In this document: positions 58,441-64,000 of the stretch, one piece after another | Numbering within the stretch: the first letter of the stretch is position 1 | How the letters are laid out: every line of letters starts with the position of its first letter | DNA from: Kingdonia uniflora | Taxonomy: Eukaryota; Streptophyta; Magnoliopsida; Ranunculales; Circaeasteraceae | DNA length: 64,000 nucleotides | Direction of reading: 5' to 3' | Assembly: GCA_014058105.1 (NCBI GenBank) | Contig: JACGCM010000560.1 | Location: forward strand, 3,100,001 to 3,164,000 | The notes under the pieces: model-generated | What the model was told of the DNA's origin: nothing | What the model saw: only the letters and a program-made list of their open reading frames with translations | The model's database searches: none | Program-made: the position numbers and the translations under genes

Positions 58441-59385
58441 AGTTGTTGAAGGCCCTCTGTTAATCAAGTATGCCGTCGTATTAAGCGCATCCTCCCAAAA
58501 ACATTTTGGCAATCCAGCGTTGAGACTCATACTTCTCGCTCTTTCGTTTATTGTTTAATTCATGCGTTTTGCAACACCATTTTGTTGCGGTGTTCTAGGA
58601 ATAGTCTTTTGTCTCCTAATCCCGTTTGATACACAAAAGTCTTCAAACTCATCACTACAGTATTCGCCCCCGTTATCCGACCTGAGATACTTCAGTTTCA
58701 AGCCGGTTTCATTTTCAACTAGAGCCCTCCACCTTTTGAATTTATCGAACATATCTGATTTATTATTCACCAAGTAGGCCCATAGTTTTTGAGTTACATC
58801 ATCAATGAAAGTAAAATAATAGTGAGAACCACCAAGATAAGACACCTTGGTTGACCCCCAACCATCCGTGTGTACAATATCCATATTTCAAGGTTTCCTT
58901 GATCTTCTATTTATTTTGAAACTGACCTTCTTCTGTTTTGCAAGAACGCACTCTTCACAAAACTTAAGATCAACCTCAGTAAGACCCTCTATCTTTCCCT
59001 TTGTTTCAATTAACTTCATCCCTTTATCACTCATGTGACCGATCTGTTTGTACCATGTACTTGTATCAATCCCCGGAGTGGCCACACAAATAGTAGAAAT
59101 TGTGCTTTGCGTTGTATACAGCATTCCTTGTCTCAAGCCTTGAGCTACTACCATAGCTCCCTTTGTGACCTTCTAGAAGGTTGCACCAAATGTACTCACA
59201 TATCCGCCATCATCCGCCAATTTTCTAACCGATATAATGTTACACCCCAATATGGGTACAAGTCGTATATTCTGTAAAACCAACGTTCCCCTTGAAGGCA
59301 ACATCAACCTAGCATTTCCCTTTCCAGTAATGTTGCGTGTACTATTATCTGCAAGAAAGACCGTACCGAAGTCGTCTTTTAACAA
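58440..59385 (-). pseudogene. int: copia-3 integrase
   Basis: The zinc part is WYKQIGHMSDKG and CEECVLAKQKKVSF. The core is DIVHTDGWGSTKVSYLGGSH (first Asp), YLRSDNGGEYCSDEF (second Asp) and TPQQNGVAKRMN. The usual Glu of VAER is Lys here (GAA/GAG to AAA near 58570), so catalysis would be lost. Stops occur near 59173, 58885 and 58558. Confidence 0.85.
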
Positions 59386-60272
59386 TATTGGTTTGGAAAC
59401 CTACGCTTGCAGTAGCATGGAAAGAGGCACCCGAATCAACTATCCAAGATCCATTAACATCATCACATGACAATATTAAAGCTTTGTCAGAACTAACCTC
59501 CTCAATAAGGTTCATTATATCTTTCTCATCATCTTTCTTTGAAGAAGAGTTACAATCTCGCCTGAAGTGGCCCTTTTTCCACAAGTCCAACACGTATCGG
59601 GCGGCTTAGACTTTATTCTTGACTGCAATCGACCCCTTCCAAATTTTAGCCCTTTTCTGTAAAACCTCCCTCTTTCCTCGACATTCAACACACTGTCATT
59701 TAAACTCGAAGAGGGTTCAGATGTTTTATGCTTATTATCTTCACTCATAATCAAAAAGACTATAGTGTCAAATTTGATGTCTTCCTTCCCGATGAGTTTC
59801 TCACAGCTGTAATGAACTCTTCCCAGCTCTTAGGTATTTGTCCTAAAAGAGCCTACGCTCTCACCTCCTCGGTAAAAGTGATTTTAATAGATTCCAGTTA
59901 AGCATGAATGGTATTGAACTCACTGATATGAGCTTGCACTATACCCTTATCCTTCATCTTCAAAGTAAACAAGCACCGCAAAAGGTGTACCTTGTTTGCC
60001 CTGGACGGTTCCGAGTACATAACGGACAACGTCTCTATCAAACCCTTCGTTGTTGTAACTTTGAAGATCATGTGTAGAATCTGAAATGACAGCGCTAACC
60101 TAACGATTCCAAGTACCTTGCAATCCAATCGCGTACACTTTGCAGTATCATAATCTGCTAGCTTCATCTCAACTCCACCCAGTGGTAAATCAAGATCCAT
60201 CTGATAGAGATAATCTTTTATCTGCATCTTCCACACTCCAAAATTAAATCCATTGAACTTTGTGATCTTCAA
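59345..60272 (-). pseudogene. copia-3 gag and protease
   Basis: On the minus strand MKITKFNGFNFGVWKMQIKD leads into DYLYQMDLDLPLGG and HLLRCLFTLKMKDKGIVQAH, a typical copia gag start. A zinc knuckle CWTCGK...GHFRRDCNSSS spans a frameshift near 59580. The protease active site is GSWIVDSGASFHAT (about 59435). Confidence 0.8.
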
Positions 60273-60321
60273 CTTCTCCTAATCGACCACCGTTTTTTAC
60301 CACACAAGCCCTGTAACACTT

Positions 60322-60333
60322 GCTCTGACACCA
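60322..60333 (-). other. copia-3 primer-binding site, one-base variant
   Basis: The minus strand reads TGGTGTCAGAGC, one transition from TGGTATCAGAGC. Confidence 0.75.
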
Positions 60334-60335
60334 AT

Positions 60336-60580
60336 TGTTAAGAATCGAGGTAGCTAATCTCTCTTCCATAAGAAGAACGATACGCGGAATAAGCCCTAGC
60401 AGGAGAACAATCAAACAAGAACACTGACGAACACAAGATTTTCGAGAGAAGGGAAGTGGAAAACCCTTTCGGATATAAAACCACTCCATGAACAATCCAC
60501 TATGATGATCAAGCAGGTTACAACGATCTCTTTAAGCTTCTCAAGCTTTAATGGAGTCTCTCAAATTTTAGGAAACTAAA
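60336..60580 (-). repeat. partial 5' LTR of copia-3
   Basis: On the plus strand it starts TGTTAAGAATCGAGG at 60336, next to the primer site, so it is the 3' end of the minus-strand LTR (ending ...TTCTTAACA). It joins Tat gag sequence near 60580-60590, where the LTR is cut or the upstream edge is reached. Confidence 0.6.
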
Positions 60581-60599
60581 ATAGAGAAAAGATACGGGC

Positions 60600-62235
60600 G
60601 AATCTCAATGCAGAAATAGAGAAACGCAATAAGCTCGAACGTCAATTAACTCTTGACCAACAGCTATGCGAGAAGGAGCCCGATGAAAAGCGACAAACTC
60701 ATTTGACAGCATGCAAACGACATAAAGACCAGATGACAATAATACAGACTACCTTGCAAGCTTTGGAAAACATTTAGCCGGCTTCTCCAACAAGAGATCA
60801 CGATCAATTGCTAGAAACCTCTCAGGTTTCTGTGTGGAAAAGGTTGGGACCTCGAGGAGCCACCAACAAAGCTATTTCCATAAATATTTTACACAAACCT
60901 CAGCCTTCCATTTATTTGGGTGGTGAAGTTCAGTCTGAGATCAGCCGAGGTCACCAATTTTCCATACGTCAGGAGGAAGAACAACGACCTCATCCTCGAG
61001 TTCCAGTACGTGATCGCTTGAGTGAGGGAATCGGTACTAACCATCCTCCACCTCCTAGTTAAGCCACTCAACTGATACGGCAATATGTTACACAAAAGCA
61101 TATGGATTAGCGTATTAAGGAGTTGATCGAAGCACAAGTTCTGGGCACTACAGACGATCTTACCAAGTTATAAGGAAGTCCAATTGCTAAATAACTATTC
61201 GATATGGAAATACCGAAAGGTTTTCATACTCTGAAAATTTGCAAATACAAGGCCACCGATCCAAAGGAACATATTCAACAATACCGTGATACATTGGGGT
61301 TGTATTCCAATCTTAACCACATCCTTTGTTGTTTGTTCGTAACAAGTCTATAGGAAGAACTACTTAGGTGGTTATACTCTTTACCTGAAGACTCGATACA
61401 CACATTTGACCAGCTGTAGAAATAATTCATCAAGACGTATGCTCATAATAGAGACAAAGAAGAAAATTTATATTCTCTTATCAGTCACAAACAGTCACAC
61501 GAAGAGAAGCTCGAGGCCTTTGCGAAGAAATTTTTGGAGCTCGCGCGTAAAGTAGACAATATCGATCAGAGAATAGCCATTACTGCTTTTACCAACACGC
61601 TCCAACTCGACTGCATGGCCAAAGAACACCTCTTCCTCAACAAACCTGTAACCTTGGAAGATATGATTACCAAGGTCAATAGTTACATCGACCTAGAAAG
61701 GATGATGTCCAAAAGGCATAAATCTACTAAATATGTCCTTACTTCAAAAGATCTATCTACAAAATGAAGGAAAACACTGTTAACCCCTGGAAAGGTGGTT
61801 TACAACCCAAATCGGTCCTCTCAAGTATGAATGTTCGAATTTCCACAATTTTTCCAATCCTCTCCAAGGATAACCTCTACCATTTATCTCAACCATTAGA
61901 ACCAATCGAGAGCCGCCCGTACTGCATTCACCATAAGGTAAACCATCATTCTATAAACAATTATTATGCTTTACAGAGGTTATTAGAATATATTTTTAAG
62001 GAGGGACGGATGTTCGAATATATTATTGACCTGGAATCATACAAGGATGATAGCTATAAGAAACAACTTAAAGTCGTCCAGGTCAAAGATCAAGTTGAGG
62101 AGAAGCATCTTTACCATATGCACCACAACAGCATGATCGAAATCCATCAGATCACCAACTCTAGCAGATTCAAACGCAGAAGACTGTCAAAATGCTACAA
62201 TCTCACACCTCAAGACAAAAAAGCCAAGCTGTAAT
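60600..62235 (+). pseudogene. gag: Tat copy 2 gag
   Basis: It is readable as HKPQPSIYLGGEVQSEISRG, FDMEIPKGFHTLKICKYKAT, DTLGLYSNLNHIL, EEKLEAFAKKFLELARKVDN, TAFTNTLQLDCMAKEHLF and SYIDLERMM. The Tat nucleocapsid motif is YCIHHKVNHHSINNYY, with the last Cys changed to Tyr. Stops TAA 61192-61194 and TAG 61417-61419 coincide in frame and spacing (225 bp) with the stops in copy 1. Confidence 0.85.
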
Positions 62236-62239
62236 CTAA

Positions 62240-62670
62240 GTCGAGTAATTGCCGGCTTGGGATCTCATTCGAAGATTGTCAAGTTTCCACATCATGAAAT
62301 ATTATTCATAATGATCAAGATGAAGAAGTTTGTCATGCACACAATGATGATTAATACTGGAAGCGGTATTGAGATTCTCTTTTAGAGTACTATCGACCAA
62401 ATGGGATTGGCCGATCAAGTTATTACAAGCGACACCGATATCAGTGGATTCAATGGCTTTAAAGAAGAGCGAGTAGGCAAGATCATCTTACCTATTACCG
62501 TAGGACCAGTCACCATCAGCGTCATCTTCTACATAATCCATGCCAAATCTTGTTACCTCAAGATTATGGGTCGCTGCTGGATTCACAACATAGAAACAAT
62601 CACTTTCACCTATCATCAAGCACTCCGCCTCAAATACAATGATGATATCTATGAAATCAAGGGTAGTTAG
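62240..62670 (+). pseudogene. pro: Tat copy 2 protease, active site altered
   Basis: The active-site segment reads MMINTGSGIEILF; copy 1 has MMVDAGSGVEVLF. The catalytic Asp codon is AAT (Asn) at 62353-62355. The downstream part DQMGLADQVITSDTDISGFN is well conserved. Confidence 0.8.
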
Positions 62671-62849
62671 AGGCTTTTTTGATCTTGCAAAAATACCGTC
62701 TCAGCAATTTAAGATATCTCCGACAGATACGCTGCATAGCAATTACAAAAAGCTAATCATCTTGATCAGTCATCCATAGAGGAGCCCACACAATACATCA
62801 ACATTAATGGACCTAGCAGAGGTACTTTCATCGGTACTAAGCTGGTTCA

Positions 62850-64000
62850 ATACGATAAAAATGTTCTTATTAAGTTCTTATGCCAGAATTGAGATTTTTT
62901 GCGTGGACTTTCGAAGAGATGCCTGAGGTCGATCCGGCCACGACATGTCACATATTGGCCATCATCATCAACGCCACAGCGGCAAACAAAAAATAGCAAT
63001 GACTATCACCTCGACTTCGAGATAAAGTTATTATGGAGATATACAAATTGATTAAAGTGGGATTCATTCGAGAAGCCAAATATCCAGATTGGATATCCAA
63101 CATCGTCACTATCCTAAAGAAGAATGCAAAAGTTTGAGTTTGTATAGATGACAGTATCCCTCTTCCTTACATTCATCAAATTCTTGATTCCACAGTAGGT
63201 CACGAACATTTATCTATGATGGACGCTGATTTTGGATATAATCAGATTCAACTCTTAGAAGAAGATCAAGAAAAGACCACTTTCATCACTGGAAGAGGAC
63301 TTTACTGCTACAAAGTTATGCCCTTCAGACTAAAAAATACAAGTGCAACTTATTAATGGTTGATGACTACTATGTTCAAAGTACATCTTAGAAAATTCAT
63401 GGATATTTACATTGATAATCTCTTGTGCAAGAGCATACAGTCTACTAACCACATTATAGATCTAAACACAATATTTAACATTCTTTGATCTTATAGGATG
63501 CGTCTCAATCCTGATAAGTGTCAATCCATAATACATTCAGGTTAATTTCTCGGCCATCACATCAACAAGAAAGGGATTGAGGCCGATCCAGATCAGATTT
63601 GGGCTCTCCTCAATATGCCATCTCAAGAAATGATAAAAGACGTAGAAAAATTTATAGACTAGATTGCCGCTATCAACCGATTCATTTCAAAATCTTCAGA
63701 CCGTTGTCATTGGCTATTTCTACTACTCTGCGGTTGTACCAAATAAGGAGAAGTTTAGCGAAATGTAGAGGTTCAATGGACACCAAAATGCGAAGCAGCT
63801 TTTCAGGATCTCAAAACCTCTTTGGGGATACTTTAATTAGCAGTTATGGATACTTCAATTAGCTCGATTCTCATTCGAATTGAAGGAAAAATTGAGAAGT
63901 CAGTTTACTTCATCAGGAAAGCCCTCACTCCAACGGAAACGAGGTATTCTAAAATTGAGAGACTTCTTCTAACTCTTGTTTATACTTCACATAAAGTTAT
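62850..64000 (+). pseudogene. pol: Tat copy 2 reverse transcriptase and RNase H start
   Basis: It is readable as IREAKYPDWISNIVTILKKN, then a short gap, LPYIHQILDSTVGHEHLSMM, GLYCYKVMPFRLKN and the catalytic box YIDNLLCKS, in which the second Asp is Asn (AAT 63417-63419). RNase H begins with LKTSLGIL-like text and AVMDTSISSILIRIEGKIEK, then KALTPTETRYSKIERLLLTL at the window edge. Confidence 0.85.

Larger units (their letters stand above)
57660..60580 (-). mobile_element. copia-3, Ty1/copia element truncated in reverse transcriptase
   Basis: On the minus strand: partial LTR (60580-60336), primer-like site, gag, protease, integrase, start of RT (to about 57660). The RT stub reads RFKARLVVKGFQQKEG before sequence turns into the copia-2 LTR. 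It differs from copia-1 and copia-2 in protease and gag type (WIVDSGASFHAT). The 3' half is absent. Confidence 0.82.
60590..64000 (+). mobile_element. second Tat-lineage gypsy copy, 5' truncated, runs off window
   Basis: It is collinear with 15110-18700 of the first Tat element: gag, zinc motif, protease, RT, start of RNase H. No LTR or primer site precedes it; the left edge meets the copia-3 LTR. It is more decayed than the first copy, with many stops, a gap of roughly ten codons in RT near 63145 and lost catalytic residues. The right end lies beyond 64000. Confidence 0.9.

Overview
The window looks like nuclear DNA of a dicotyledonous plant. One host gene has GT-AG introns and a plant-type shikimate-pathway protein. 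The rest is AT-rich DNA packed with plant transposon classes: Tat-type Ty3/gypsy, Ty1/copia, a very long solo LTR, Helitrons, a PIF/Harbinger MITE and a Mutator-type MITE. No bacterial operons, RNA genes or CRISPR arrays were seen. The species cannot be named from sequence alone.

Layout. (1) 1271-7658, + strand: seven exons of plastid-type 3-dehydroquinate synthase. The transit-peptide exon lies before the window. Its introns carry a Harbinger MITE (438-928) and a Mutator MITE with a perfect 9-bp target duplication (4157-4525). (2) 7659-13510: non-coding DNA with a 60-bp and a 416-bp tandem duplication, ending in a Helitron 3' terminus at 13510. (3) 13511-43882: Helitron-derived DNA. Two Helitron 3' ends (13510 and 40140) are followed directly by related sequence, suggesting head-to-tail Helitrons. 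The last one (40141-43882) has captured spliceable gene fragments. Nested here are a 14.4-kb Tat-lineage gypsy element (14383-28753) and a 4.6-kb solo LTR (29109-33683), with a truncated relative of that LTR at 38407-39400.

(4) 43883-60580: broken copia elements. Copia-1 (+) has gag interrupted by LTR-like DNA. Copia-2 (-) is SIRE-like. Copia-3 (-) is truncated in reverse transcriptase. A minus-strand retroelement unit of unclear identity lies at 48190-50250. (5) 60590-64000: a second, more decayed Tat copy running off the window.

How it works together. Only the dehydroquinate synthase looks like a working host gene. The retroelements carry stops, frameshifts and lost catalytic residues. The most interesting signals are: clusters of TTCGAA-centred palindromes next to the promoters of unrelated LTR families; an antisense gene set inside the Tat element, with its own apparent leader exon and intron; two in-frame stops at identical gag positions in both Tat copies; and the head-to-tail Helitrons with captured exons. 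I did not find a clearly new enzymatic or defence system.
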